Part shown: positions 41,373-54,167 of the stretch, piece after piece
Position numbering within the stretch: position 1 is the stretch's first letter
Layout of the letters: every line of letters starts with the position of its first letter
DNA from: Ligula intestinalis
Taxonomy: Eukaryota > Platyhelminthes > Cestoda > Diphyllobothriidea > Diphyllobothriidae
DNA: 64,000 nt
Reading direction: 5' to 3'
Assembly (NCBI GenBank): GCA_036362985.1
Contig: JAYGXS010000008.1
Coordinates: 26,699,922-26,763,921 of the forward strand
The notes under the pieces: model-generated
Seen by the model: the letters and a program-made list of their open reading frames with translations, nothing else
The model's database searches: none
Told to the model about the DNA's origin: nothing
Translations under genes and position numbers: made by a program

Positions 41373-44289
41373 CTGTTTGAGGAGAAACAAAATCTTGCAA
41401 AATATTTTAAGTTCTTTACTATTTAATTAAATTCAAAACCAGAAATTTACTGATGATATTCTTGAAATGTCCTCAATTGCAAGTGCAGATAAACTTAGAA
41501 TGCAATATGCGCTCATCACAAGTATATTTCTATGAACGCAGGTCATTTTGACAAATTAAAAATGTGTAATGCTAAAATCTTGCCAATCAAGGTCAGAAAC
41601 ACGATTTAAACAACTGGTGAGGGAAAACGACAGAGGTAAAAACTTTTAACTTAAGTGACTTGATTGAGACCTGACAATAAAAAATAATAAAAAATTGAAT
41701 GTTTGTGGAGCTGGTGTGATTATCCTTGGTTGTGCTTCCCGTGTTGGAATTCAAGGGAAAAAGGATTATTTTGAGTCAGTTGGAAGCAGGACTATCTTAA
41801 CAACCATAAAATTTAAAGCCACCTAACTAACTAAAAGGGCTTAGTTTGTAAGGCAAGCTAAATAGCAATCAATGAAGGCTACATATTTAATCAAAACGCA
41901 CACCAGAACTAACCAAAGGCAAGAAGACGCAGAGTGATAAATAAATCATGTATAGATATTAATAACAAAATGTGCGCACCTTCGACATTTTTGCACTAAT
42001 TTCTGTTGGTGCAGCAAGCGAAAATTCGCGGTACTTCTTAACAACTGTGGAGTTCTCCAAGGGTCTATATTATCCTCTCACTTCTTCGCCATCCATAATG
42101 ACGTCCTACGATAGCCAAACAAATGGATGTACGTCAAATAATCTGATGCTATAGTTGTTGGCCATTCTCTTTTATTATCAGATATATCTCCAAGTACGGC
42201 CTAGACTTCGTCTCAGCTTGGTTTTCAGCAGACAGCCTTCTACTTAACGACCAGAATTCCGGCCTGTTTTATTTTTTCAATTGTGAACCTCTCCCAGCCC
42301 TGAATCCATACACATTCTGCCTAATTATGTTTCCCCTTACTGTAGTAAATGTTCCCCTGACGCCTTACTTCTGGTTTTCTCTTCAAACTGAAGGCCTCTT
42401 TACAAAATTCGTAAACGTTTATATTATATTCGCCAATTGCGTTCACATCGCATATCTCAAGCCACTAATCTGGCCATTTATAGATGCCTGCATTCTCCCC
42501 CTCATTCTTTTCTGTTCTCTAGTTATTTTTCCAGTTTATCTCAAAAAAGACCTGGTCATTTTTAGACGTATCCTCCGAATGCATTCTTCAGATGCCGGTG
42601 TCTCCTATTTTGTTGGCTGATATTGTAATACAGGGACATCTCAAAACAGTCACGTAATTTGCTGATCACATCCTTTTTGAGTTCACTCACACTCTTCACT
42701 AAGAACTAGTGCCCGCGGAGTTTCCCTGTATTATGCGTCCAAGCTTACTTCATATGTCTTGCCGTACATTGCCGTATCAGCATTCTGTACTCCCATTCCT
42801 AGCATAGTACCTCACGTGCGAGGAAACGGAAATTGATAAATTGAAATCCATAGCAGATATGGATATCGTGTTAACATTTATTTTTGAGTATTATATGACC
42901 TTTTACCATTTTCCATTACCTTATCTCTTGTTCTCCCTGAATGGAGCCATTTTTGCTGGAAGTTTTGGATACAACTATCAAAAACGACTTCTCCTGCTCT
43001 AAGTCCTAGTCATGGGCTTGGATGCAGTGAATATTGATAAATTCTGTCCACTGTCCACATCCGTGCTTAGTCCTTGCTGTCCTTTGGTATAAGTCACTTT
43101 AATATGAATAGTGTTCGTTGGGCGTTCAAAATTCCATAGCTACAAAGAAAAAGGGATGGTTTTTTGGAGCTTACAGTGATCATGTCTCTCAAATAAAATG
43201 GGACTTAAAGGTGCCGGAAACTACCGCGTGCGCAGACTCCATGAATATTTAGTTGATTCATATGTTTGCGATCAAGATAAAAGTCCAAACCATAATCCGA
43301 TTAGTGACAGAGCAGACAGCAGAGTAAACATTGAATTTTCACCTCGTCCAAAAGCTAAAATTATCAAGAAATCTTGACAATAGTACGCACGATCGAGTGT
43401 CTTACCGGATTGTCTGTTAGGAGATTGTATTGCATAAACAAAAGCGAGTGCTCTAGGCAAGTCTCTAGATTGAGCGTTAGGAATTAAAAGTGAAGTACCA
43501 TCAGCCGACCATTATTTTTTAAATCAATTAAATCTTAAGTTTTGTGGTTGCTTGGTTGTTTAAATTCGTTATTAAGGCATGCAGTAGCCTACCATCAGTA
43601 ACGGAGGTTGACCCATCAGACTTTTTCAGAGACAGAGGATAAATTATTTGAAGGTCACAAGAAGCTTTTGAGACATAAATATGCGCCATTTTGGTTTGTC
43701 CTTAAGTAACTATCGTGGGACACTGTCTGGGCCACAGTTGAAGGCATCCACGTAAAACTTTAACTTAGGAAGCGATTTGTGCAAGTATTTAATAAACCCT
43801 TGTAAGCTTGCTAAGCCTGATAGTGACTACCTTAAAATCAATCATTCATCATGTTAATAAACGAAGCATCTGCCATTTAAGTAATTAAATTTTGAAATTT
43901 ACTAAAAATGTCATTTCAAGAGCCCAAATGGAAGGGTAAGGTTTTTGCAGACATCATTGTTATAAACGATAATTTTGGGGTCTGAGTATCATTACTTAAC
44001 ATAGAGGTACAGTAATTTGCAAGACGGTTTCTGGATGCAGATCAAAAACGTATTAGAACTGCTTATTAAGAACAAGGAGTCTGCACTCGCAGTCGAAGTT
44101 AGTCAACCTCGTTCCCTTGCATAACAGAGGAAGCAAGATGCCAGCAAGCAACTGCACACTTATTAAATTGACTAGGCTCTCGTGCTAAACGATGGAAGTC
44201 CTAGTGAGAAAAATCATAGTAAAGAATTTGCAGTATGGATTTTGGGAAAGGACGCCGCTGCTCCCAATATCTGCTAATCTGCCTACGGG
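41373..44289. other. No gene recognised
   Basis: AT-rich, no repeat shared with the window. The 97-aa hydrophobic plus frame at 42327-42620 lacks a recognised motif and splice context. May be the first intron or upstream region of the GPR180/TMEM145-like gene. Confidence 0.4.
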
Positions 44290-44890
44290 TACAATTAAGA
44301 CTTAAGAAGAGGTTGATGTCTTGTACCTGAATTTGCGTAAAACATTCGACACCGCAACAGCAGCGCTTTCCGCATAAAATTAGTTCCCTCGGCATCAGGG
44401 GAGTTCATCTCAAGTGAATAGGGAGTATAACACAGCGTCCTTGCATCGAAGAGAACGTGCCAAACTGGGTGAACTTTACAAAAGGTGTGCCTCAAGGCTC
44501 AGTACCTGAATCCTTCATCCTTATCCTTTGAGTGAATGATAGTCTTCAGGAAATCCACTGCGTTAAAAACGTTTTCCCGTGACGTGAGACTGTGGGAAAT
44601 TATTTCGGGTTCGAATGGCCAGAAAGTCCTTCAAAATAGTATATACCGACTGCAAACATGGTCCGAGAAATGACTCCTGGATTTCAGTGTGCAGAAGTGT
44701 GCCCTCTTTCATCGGCGGCTGCCATTCAGATGGCACCATGTTGGTTTATTATGCGAAGGATATTTCTCTCGAAGAAGAATCTTGGTGCTAAGCTACAGAA
44801 CAAAATAAACACCACACTTTGGTGCATCAAGGCAGCAAAGCGAGCCGTGGGAGTACTACATGCAATTGAGGAACATTTTGTGTGAGTTAA
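44290..44890 (+). pseudogene. Decayed LINE reverse transcriptase fragment
   Basis: Pieces in several frames follow the non-LTR RT order: VDVLYLNLRKTFDT (palm motif A like), KGVPQGSVP-like near 44480 (motif B), a degenerate RDVRLWEIIS around 44575 (motif C; normally ADDxKLW), then QTWSEK..LDFSVQKC near 44655 and a C-terminal scrap to 44885. No frame is open for more than about 75 codons. It is of a different subtype (CR1/Jockey-like) from the RTE-like element at 6-9 kb. Confidence 0.6.
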
Positions 44891-45049
44891 CGTCACATTT
44901 GTTCGGCATCATATCGCTGTAAACACCAGCCCCATCAGTGGTGGGGCTGCAGGTGGGCCTTGCAACCCGTCTGGCCCCATCTGCGGAAAAAATTTGCGCA
45001 GCGGGACGCCTCCTTTTCGCTTTCGTTAAACCCCTTCCAAATGTCGTTT

Positions 45050-45135
45050 TTTCGCGATAAAAACCCCGCTGACCCCACCATCACCCCCCAACCCACCACC
45101 ACCCCCCCCCATCCTCACACCCTGTGGTCACGACG
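45050..45135 (+). repeat. C-rich low-complexity stretch
   Basis: ACCCCACCATCACCCCCCAA and ACCACCACCCCCCCCCATCC. No coding meaning is evident. Confidence 0.6.
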
Positions 45136-45424
45136 TAAAACAAACCCGCACGGATAATTTTGTAAGAAGGCGGGGGACACAGTGTAGTATATTTTGAATG
45201 TTTATTATAAGTAAAATGAATATGTTAAAGTAATTAATAATTTACAAGTCAATGTGCAGTACGTGAAGTTGTTACGTCGATGGTCCCGCGCCTGCGGTCA
45301 ATGCCTAAAATTGAAGAGGAAGTATAGATAACACAGCTTCCTCAATGTCAGAAACTAGGCAATTGTAATTCAAAAAATAATTTAATTCACAAACCTTTCA
45401 AACAGCTTAAATTAAATTACAATA

Positions 45425-45640
45425 TACACTACAAATGGCGGCAGACATTGTTGAGTGCTTATTCAATAATTAATTTCATAGATCTAACAATCAACGTAAT
45501 ATAAATTAAAAATCAAATGAAGTATACTAACACAACTTAAGTGTTAACGATAGATGGCGGCTGAAAGTGCTAAAAGTCTTCATTAAATAATTATTTTCAT
45601 AGATTTATCAAACTGCAGGGTGTCCCAAAAATGTATACAC
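45425..45640 (+). repeat. Diverged ~125-bp tandem duplication and a transposon-end-like motif
   Basis: ATGGCGGCAGACATTG..TTCATAGATCTAACAA (45435-45490) is echoed by ATGGCGGCTGAAAGTG..TTCATAGATTTATCAA (45557-45611). Immediately after, CAGGGTGTCCCAAAAATG (45617-45634) resembles terminal inverted repeats of mariner/IS630-type elements. No matching second end or transposase was found with confidence. Confidence 0.35.
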
Positions 45641-46128
45641 AGTTAAAAGAACTGTAAACTTGACGTTTTTTATAATTTTATGATTTAAATATGTAAAGAA
45701 ATTTACGAGTATCACTGTATTAATTTTTTCAGTGCATGTACTCAAACTGACGTCCATTTTGATCCAGCTATTTTTCTAAATACCACCCGCCATACTGTTA
45801 TTTTCGGTCAAGATCATCGTCATTAAGGGCATGGACTAATCTCCGTATATAACTTTTCTACAGTTAAACGTTGCATAATGTGAAAAACATGCAGTAAAAA
45901 AAACAATAAAAAGATACGTGCAAATATTTTTACATTTTTGAAACAAAAAAAATTATAAAGAAAACTAAGTTAACATATATGTAAAAGTTCCGCAAATATT
46001 CCCATGGTTAATATTAGAAGTCAGTTTTTTTGGCAAACAATTGTTTTCAGCAACTCTTCATCAGACCAAACGTTTGCAAGGGAAATTGACGCTGTACATA
46101 ACAATAAAAGTTTGAATAGGTAGAAAAA
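45641..46128. other. No gene recognised
   Basis: AT-rich; a minus-strand scrap near 45755-45790 is faintly reminiscent of a transposase C-terminus but is too short to call. Confidence 0.3.
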
Positions 46129-46835
46129 TCAATAACTATCTAACACGGGCGCTAATTGGCCAACGCGGACTATGTTAGTTGGCGCATGTGGCCATGCCAG
46201 CGTGTTGGTTGAGGGATTGTCACTTGTTGGGAGGGGCGAAATCCTATCGCCACCTGGTGTCGGTTTAGGCCATTGAAGTGACAAAGCTTGTGTCGGAGTT
46301 TTCTGACAACACAGCACTGGATTTGCTAGCCTTATAGCCACTGCTTCGGCTGTAGCAAGCATCCGTTGGCGTAGGCCTTTGGAAAAATTAGATGGTGTCC
46401 TGTAGACCACCTTAAAGGCTTCGTTAGTATCGACTCGATGGTTCGTATCGACTAGATGTGCGAGAATAGCACTCGAAATCGATCTAGTTTCACCTTTACT
46501 TAGCCAGGTCGGTATGTGCTCACGTACCCTCTTTTCGAGACGCCTCGTTGTACGGCCGATGTATCCCGCTCCACAGGAGCAAGTGAAAGAGTAAATGCAC
46601 ATTGATGTGGCCTTCAAAGGGAGTCTGTCTTTACCTCCCAATCGTAGGAGGGGAGAGTTCGTGAAGAGCACCCTTAAGTTCGCCGCTGGGAAAGCGTTTG
46701 TGATTGCAGTCCTCAAGCGTCGTCTGACCAGCTCGCTGGTTGCATCGCCTAAGAAAGGCAGTCTTATGAACACGTCTTTCTTTTCTGCAGTTAAGGTGAC
46801 AGGCTTTTTGGTGCGTACACCGTACATACTTTAAA
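46129..46835 (-). pseudogene. Penelope-like element PLE-3, GIY-YIG endonuclease part
   Basis: A long open frame of 232 codons on the minus strand: KKPVTLTAEKKDVFIRLPFL, LVRRRLRTAITNAFPAANLR (linker), then the GIY-YIG nuclease CIYSFTCSCGAGYIGRTTRR with LEKRVREH and the C-terminus EAFKVVYRTPSNFSKGLRQR, VAIRLANPVLCCQK. The CxC pair before GYIG is typical of PLE endonucleases, which nick target DNA. No RT precedes it, so the copy is 5' truncated. The open frame is unusually intact for this window, so it may be younger. Confidence 0.82.
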
Positions 46836-49800
46836 ATAAAAACCTTAATGGAGCATACTACACTTTAGTAAAAACGGCAAATGGCAGATAGGTACAACAA
46901 GCTGAACAATTCTGCACTTTGAAAAACATGTACTATTCATTTGCTATGCCTGCTTGCAGTCAATGCTTACACAATTACATAAACTGCTGCTACTTAAACG
47001 TACTTAATAGGGAGTCTTTTGTCTTCCTCATAATAATGTGCCGCTGCCATCAGTTCCACACGGCGTACGAGTGCAATCTACGGAGCAACAAAGCCCGACG
47101 CAATGACGTCCATTAGTTAGCGTACGTGCGCGCACATATACGCACGCACACAGTCACCCATAGCCTTCCTGACGCGACCACTTGAGCTATCGATTTTCTG
47201 GCAAACCAGCCACCCTTCACCGTACTTAGCACTGCCCTGCCCATTTGCCTGATGCACCTGCGTCATATACCGAGGAGAGGAGAGCAGCTTAAGGATCCAT
47301 CCAAAACTTATTATCACGACCTACTCATGTGGGAAAATTAGGATTAATTACGACTACAAATGACCTTTAAGAAAAATGGTGCTACGAGGTATTTCAAGGC
47401 TCAATAATAGTGGAATGCAAATACCCGTTTCATTTTCAGCACTGGACATTTGCTTCACTGGTGACAGTGGTTAATTATATCCTTGTGCGGCTTGAAAAAA
47501 ATTCCCAAGGGGCACTTCTCCTTGAAGCCGGTGCGTTTGTATCTTCTCTAAATTGTAAATATTCACGTCTGTGTCAGTTAAGGGCAGTAAAATCAGGAGG
47601 GCGCTGTCCATTCTCCAGTGATGTGACCGAAAGTCCAAAAACCGATTCCATGTCAACCTGTCCATGATAGACCTTCGCGCCAGGTCTTCTGTTGCCATTT
47701 TTTACGTAACCAGGCGAGCTGTGGCGCGAGATCTGACGTAGTCTTACAAATCCAATCGGCAGGGCAACGGAGAACAAACTAACATCATCTCAATTATATT
47801 TATTTACTTAATTTAGGCATCCTTCTGCTACTATCGCAGAAACTGCAATCTGTCACGTACCTCCCGCCAGAAGTTCGTTCCATTACTTCTGTAATCTCTA
47901 AAAAGATTCATAAATGCAGGTAATACACCCGACTTGTTATCAAAAAGATATCTACTTTATATTATGCTTAGCTCCTTTTTAAGTAACTACGTAGAAGAAG
48001 TTAAACACATAAATTAATTTAAAAAATCATGAAAGATATTTAAACTGCGTTTAAATACTTACAAAATTATCAGAAGCATTGTGACATCCACAGATGATGG
48101 CGGAACCCACACTGTTCAGCATGCGAAACTACTAGTGAATTAGGACACACTTAAACAAAGCTATGCATTCACTTAATTCTAGGTTCACTTATCTCAGCTT
48201 AAAAGGGAAAAAATCCAAAATAGCATATATTTATGTACAATTTACTACAATTTTCAAGTAAATACATGCATTAATGCCTGATCTTGCTTATCTGCCTTTA
48301 TGTGTCATTCATGAAATTAAGGTATCCAGAATAATACATATGCCTTAAGTATTGGCCCCAGATAGCCCCACCTGGCCCCGTCTGGGGCTCCACCTGTGCT
48401 GGGGCCATGTGTTTACAGGGATAGCACATGGCATACAAAGGGTGGCGGCCACGGGTCACAAGTGGCATAAAATGCCTTGAAAAAGTACAACACCGTATCA
48501 TAAAGCTGATAAAATTATTTGAACATCGATCCTTTATACAACGAATGAGCTGCATTCATCGATTCCCCTGTGTTACGATCAGCAAAGGGGGAATATCGTC
48601 GTGATTTAAAAGAGAATACTTAGCCTTGAACATGGACTAGGCTTTCAGGGCCTTATTCAATGGCACTTTTAGCTCAGTGTTCATGGACTCACGATCAAGC
48701 TATGCGTAAAAAATGTCCAGTCTGAACCTTCGCCTTTATTCCTTTGCCCCTCGAAGCTGAACTTGAATTAAACGCTCCGTGTAACGCAGACGATTCAATT
48801 GTAAAAAACAATGCTAATTCCTTCATGCAAGTAACATTTCGATAATGATAATATTATCTTTTCTCGGGTTCTCAAAGGTTTTGCCTCTTTTACTTACCGA
48901 AGAATGTGAAATAAACTGGAATCGCTCGAATTTTGCGAGATTTTTTTTTGAGAATCCAATATTGATGTTTGCGAAAAATATGAAAATACACTACGAATTC
49001 AAACGCTTATTGATTAACCACGTTATGTCCTAGTCCATATGTGAGGTTATTCAAAATGAAAATCAACATTTCAATAAAAATATATCATTTACAGGTGGGG
49101 CAGATGTGGACAAATTATTTGGGAAGAATAATGGATGGTGCAAAGGTGATCAACTTGCGAAATGACTTCACTATATTTTTAATGCTTCGGTGATGATAAT
49201 AACGCCTGGAGAGTGCAAGAACACCAGATTCTAAAGGGGGGGGGGTACACGTTATTTTGCGATACCATGCGAATCACTCTCGTTTGATAGGAAGTGGCCA
49301 TGTCATGCAGCGTTTGACTGCAAACGGAAAGTTGGAACCGGGTTCCCTAAAATATTTGCTCCCAGAAAAATCTCTCAACGGGGATTAAATGGTGTAGTTT
49401 CTTGGCGGATAAATGGTTGGATGGGGGAGTTAAGTAATACTGCCGTCTGTCTGGGTTTGTTCAGGTATTTGATGTATAGCCCACTGCAACGTATACTTAC
49501 GGAAGTTTTATTAAGAATCAGACAATTCAACCAACCAAGAAGCAGCATTCTTTCAGGCTTTTACTGAGAACGCGACTGGTGCTGGTGGGCCTGGCAGGTA
49601 CTATTTCAGCTGGGGTGGAAACTCATTCCGTGACGGGAATATTGGCCTTTTGCGTTCATCAGCTTTGCCGTAGTGTCTGAAGGTAGCAACTAATGCTGGA
49701 AGTAGAGCGGGCGGTGAGGAGGTAACTGCACTTGGATCTGCCTTCGAAATTAGCACTCGCTGTGGTCTGGTTGAGGTTAATTATGCAGTACCTAAGGGTG

Positions 49801-50454
49801 TAGGTGAAGGTGGTTTATTATTCGATGACCTATCTTGAGTATAAGAGGACAAGCTCGTAACGTAGGCCGAAAATCATCCGTTTGACACGAAAATAGGGCT
49901 ATTAAGTTAAAAGGATGCGAATGTATAAACTAACTCGCCACACCCTTGACAACGACACTAAGGCTCATGTATGGAGGAGAAGTTACAGATGTTTGCCTCC
50001 TTGGGAGTATTTTAATCTACCAGGTAAGATCATATATTGATTTTTATAAAAAGCTGTTAATTTTCAACAATATATTTACCATAGCAAATACTACAACTAC
50101 TTGATGCTCGAGAAATGCAAGTTGAACGCGAAACCAACAATGCTTATCAGACAGTGTACAGGAACTAGTTAAGCGGACACAAACAAAGCGTTGTCATGAG
50201 AAAATATTTTTTTATGTAAATAATAACAACGAAAAGCCACACTTATTGCAAGGGAGTAATAAGATAAAAACCATACTTATTTAACCTATTCAAAGTGAGC
50301 AGCCCGTCTTGACTGTCACCTTGAAACCACCTGTATACACAGCCTTTGCAGGACATCGGTACAAGGTACAAAAACAAATCTGGCTTATTCGGATAAATCC
50401 AAGCTTACTTATTTTTTTGGAGCATGTCAGCAGCGAATTATTTTTAAAGCTTTT
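46836..50454. other. No gene supported
   Basis: AT-rich sequence. 48350-48420 contains short inverted CCCC/GGGG blocks (GGCCCCAGATAG, CTGGGGCCATG) and a poly-G run lies at about 49238-49247. A minus frame at 47574-47777 ends VTSLENGQRPPDFTALN and looks coding-like, but no family or splice partner was found. Confidence 0.35.
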
Positions 50455-51175
50455 GATTCAGTAAGTCTAATTGGGCTGAAACAAACTGTTCGCACGAAGA
50501 AAATCGGTTTACTTAGGTGAACGCCGGTTCCACGAAGAGGATACTTATTTGAACGCAAATACCTTCGCTGGCTTCTGAACGCCTGTAGTGACCCTGCAAC
50601 GTCTTCCAGATCCCACGCCACGTCAAGCACAAGGTCACGTGACAGCGGTCGCAATTGGTCTCTGGGACAGCAAATCACAGGTGCCGAAAACCACGCTAAC
50701 GCCCAAGCTCTCACAGTGTCTGGTATGTGCCTAGACATCAACGCCTGCCTGCCCCGCTCCAGTCTGGCTGATCACCTCCCTGAGGCTAACTGTGATGACC
50801 GCCTCGCTAAGACACTTCGAACGCAGCCCTGCTCGCGCCCGGACCTACGCTCGTCTGATGGTCAACTTTATCCTACCTATTTCTAACTTCTCCGTACAGA
50901 ATTCCCTATTTCTTCCATATGGCGTCCTACTTCTTCTTTTCTTTTATGAAACCGGGCCTGAAGATCGTAGCGGCAAGGGTTTTCTCCACTAAATTAAGCT
51001 CAAATGCGAATAATTTTGAAATATGATAGGATCGGGAAGTTCAATCGACTGAAGCAACCGAGACCCCATTTGTAGGAAGCGAGATCTGTTTACTAAGTCA
51101 AACGCCGGTTTCGTGAAAAGTATAATTATTTAAACGGACATATTTGCGCTGACGTGTGGACGCCCCACACTTGTT
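50455..51175 (-). repeat. R1 copy (minus) framed by ~90-bp direct repeats
   Basis: 50590-50995 is R1 on the minus strand (GAATTCTGTACGGAGAAG, CACCTGTGATTTGCTGTCCC, TGTCACGTGACCTTGTGCTT). On either side are diverged direct repeats: 50498-50585 (GGTTTACTTAGGTGAACGCC) and 51085-51172 (TGTTTACTAAGTCAAACGCC). The outer repeats may be parts of R1, remains of a target duplication or a separate element. Confidence 0.5.
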
Positions 51176-51289
51176 GTTTGAACATTTGTTTCTTCCACTT
51201 TTCCCTATAATACTATTCAGATGTGATGATGAATAATCATCGGACATTACTAGACGCAGTAAACACTAAAACTGGCTTAACAAGTGGCT

Positions 51290-51338
51290 ACTGCTGCCTG
51301 AGACGGCAACTTAGGGGTTCTGCGCACAAAAAGCCCCG
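51290..51338 (+). repeat. LTR-like repeat R2 fragment
   Basis: GCCTGAGACGGCAACTTAGG then TTCTGCGCACAAAAAG, a diverged version of the 32440 segment. Confidence 0.3.
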
Positions 51339-52083
51339 CATGTTAGTGATTTCTGTATTTTCCACCAAACTCGGAATTTAGCCTGATGATTATCGAAAAT
51401 TTAGTACGCTTACTACTAAGATACTACATTCTCACATGCTTATCATCGTTGGATTGAAAACATCCAGTCCACACCCGTTGAAACTAAACAAAGAATGTTT
51501 GGATCCGTCGAAGAAAAAAACGAATTGGTTTCGGAACATTATTCGCCGCCTGAACGCAAGTATTAAACAGGCTTAAAAAGTCTGGATCGACACTGGTTGT
51601 CGAGGGGAAGATGCGCTCAATGTATCAGACTTTGCTGCAGGAGAAACGAATAGGCCGAAATCTCCGGCCTAGATACTCTACGATCATCGGATGTGGAAAC
51701 ATGTCATAGGACAACACTGTTTACCGTTAAGGTCGAACTGACCGAAATCGGGTAAAGTGCCAGCAGAATAGAATCTTGATGTTACGGATAGTTAGGGTAA
51801 TGAGTCGAAATTGAAGAATATTCTGTTACCTCGTGAACCGTTTTTATCAAGTTTACTCTGTTTGGAAAAAGCGATGCATGGTGGTTTTTTGACTGTGACA
51901 GCAGCCTGTTGATGCGCTCAAGCCTTCCACGCCACTAATTCGTCAAAACAGGAGCACATTTGCGCCAATGGCCGCCGCTGAAGCAGTCACGTGAAACGTG
52001 GCCGGAAAAATCGATATTTATTCGAACTTCGCAGACATGTGGTAAGAAGCGGGCAGAAGGCGTGCAGATTTCCAGCCGACAGA

Positions 52084-52137
52084 ATGGGGCGCGAAGAATG
52101 GAACAACGTGCTCAAAGGCAAAGTCATGGAGTTTAGG
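52084..52137 (+). CDS. Coiled-coil (CFAP53-like?) gene, exon a
   Basis: The frame MGREEWNNVLKGKVMEFR ends at a GTAGGA donor (52138) in phase 0, as the next exon requires. The real 5' boundary is uncertain: acceptor-like AGs occur at about 52056, 52068 and 52074, and the open frame extends up to 51991. Start given at the in-frame ATG for convenience; more exons should lie upstream. Confidence 0.4.
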
Positions 52138-52210
52138 GTAGGAATTGCAAAACAACCAAAGGACCTTCTTGCTTCCTCACTAACAGGGCATTACAACGAA
52201 TCCCCATCAG

Positions 52211-52381
52211 GCTGCCCAAGACCGCGAACAATTACTCCATGATCGCAGAGTTGAGAAAGCTGAACATGACCGCATGATCTGGGAGGGTCTCCGTTCTACA
52301 GAGAGCGTACAACCCTATATAACACGGAGAATGCTCGAAGCCCAAAGCCAAGACTGTAAGCTGTTGAATGAAATGAAACAG
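52211..52381 (+). CDS. Coiled-coil (CFAP53-like?) gene, exon b
   Basis: Acceptor atccccatcag before 52211, donor GTATGC after 52381; 57 codons in phase 0 on both sides. The protein is highly charged and helix-prone: AAQDREQLLHDRRVEKAEHD, RMIWEGLRSTES, RRMLEAQSQDCKLLNEMKQ. The next intron is only 42 bp. From memory the pattern resembles trichohyalin/plectin-homology (TPH) ciliary proteins such as CFAP53, particularly a helix with an E-x-x-R/K-L/M-W motif. Family assignment is tentative. Confidence 0.6.
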
Positions 52382-52423
52382 GTATGCTACGCCCTACTGC
52401 CTGTCAAAAAGACTCATGCATAG

Positions 52424-52551
52424 AAAGAAATCAGTGAAATTATGATCAAGAAAAATGCAGAAATTGAACAGAAACTGGGTTTCTTTCTGGACAGACAGCA
52501 TTTTGAGGAGGAAAGTCGGGCCAAAAGAACAGTAGCTCTCCGTCAGAACGA
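52424..52551 (+). CDS. Coiled-coil (CFAP53-like?) gene, exon c
   Basis: Acceptor catgcatag before 52424, donor GTAAGT after 52551. It encodes KEISEIMIKKNAEIEQKLGF, FLDRQHFEEESRAKRTVALR, QN plus two bases. Charged coiled coil continuous with exon b. The phase (2) requires a following exon starting with one base; 54168 would fit, whereas 61048 would not. Confidence 0.58.
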
Positions 52552-53709
52552 GTAAGTCAGCAAAAAGGACGTATCAGCGTTGCGGTGAGTGACCGAAATT
52601 CTAGCCGCATAATGTGTGCACCCAACCTTTAGGAGACGTTATATTGGCCGTCATTATATGTGCCCTTTCGCAATACCCAACATATAAACGCTTCTATGCA
52701 GTTTGGGCTCGTTTATTATCAAACTGAAGCGGTGTAGGTTATAAATGTGTGGCGTCACCGATATTTACCCATCTACCAGTGTTTCTTGTATTTATAATGA
52801 GGACTGCTATTTCTGTCTAACTGCCTTCATACTTTCGCACTTATTTTCTTACTGTTTGTCGGTCTGACACGCTACAGATTTCCTCAAAAATTGATAGGGA
52901 CTCAGGAATGATCTGAAAAATTGCCAGCTCAGTAGACCCTCCAAATGGCCTGCAGTTAGTAATGTTGGTAGCGACGTCCAATGGTGAACCTTTATCGGCG
53001 TTTTGATTGGTCTGTCAACCAACCAATCTCTGTGAAGGTGTATTTTGCGCAGCCAATCGAACGCTCACTGCTGGCAAACAAAGCCCAAGAATCTTTATCG
53101 TGGACATGCCATTGGCTTGCAGATTTTGCTCAGGAAAAAGGCAAAAATTCACAATTTTCGGACGAGTGAGTGAAGGACGACGCGTAACAAACGGTGAACA
53201 CAAATATGCAGTGAAAAACCATAAGCACCTCATACAATGTGTGGCTTTATCAATACAGCTTAAGGCATGTGCTGGATTAAAACCTATCACGCGACAAGAC
53301 TAGCCACTGGTCTCCCCTGGCCACGTGTAAAGCCATGGTACATTTAAAAGCGAGAATACAGCGACGATAAACGCCCACTATCTGTTGGGTTGGATGCAGA
53401 AACTAGGTCTTCATTAGACTTGCCGTTTCCACCGTCAAGGTTAGGCAGAATACCCTTGCAAGCACATAAAGCACTGCTTCAGGTACTTGTGACCTCATCC
53501 ATAAACTAAGCCGCTGAAAATAATCATACATTCAGATGTTAAAGCTATTCGTGTTTCTTTGTCGTTAGCCCAGAACATAACCGAACCAGGCTGTCATCCC
53601 AGGTCCCTCAAACAAGTTAGAGTGTAGCGTCTGAGTAGTGAGTGTAGTCAGATCATAATATTCATCAGGCCAAATCCCGGTTTAAAGGAACGAAACAGAA
53701 GGCATCCGT

Positions 53710-53765
53710 GGGAGGCATTTATTGTGTACAGAACCCAGAGTTGCTGTTTGAGGCAGCAGGGGTCA
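53710..53765 (-). repeat. LTR-like repeat R2 fragment, minus strand
   Basis: On the minus strand CAAACAGCAACTCTGGGTTC followed by TGTACACAATAAATGCC, the R-U5-like block of R2. Confidence 0.35.
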
Positions 53766-53906
53766 CTGGCAAAGTCAGAACTAGCGTTGACTGCGTCTAG
53801 TCATGTCTGAGCGAATGAAACAGTGGTGGTGGTGGCGACTGCTTTACTAAGTTTGTGGAGCAGGTTCAAGGTTTTTTATTTGGCGTGCGTGTTGCATTTC
53901 TCCTCG

Positions 53907-53922
53907 CCCCCCCCCCCCCCCA
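53907..53922 (+). repeat. Poly-C tract
   Basis: An uninterrupted C run, probably length-variable. Confidence 0.8.
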
Positions 53923-54167
53923 GTGGTGACGTTTCGCATCGGCCATAGAATGGTGAGCTCACGTGGCGCTTGGCCAACTGCGATTATCTGGACGCACGAC
54001 TATTTTGGACCGGAATTCGATCAGGATGTTGCAGATCAGCGGATCTGCAACCAATCACTGCGGGGGTGAATGGCCTTGAGAGAGCGGGCTCCAGGATGAC
54101 GGAGATCGCAATAAGGCTTGTCAGCAACAATTTTCACAGACGCCGGGACATTGGAGTCCAATGCTCT

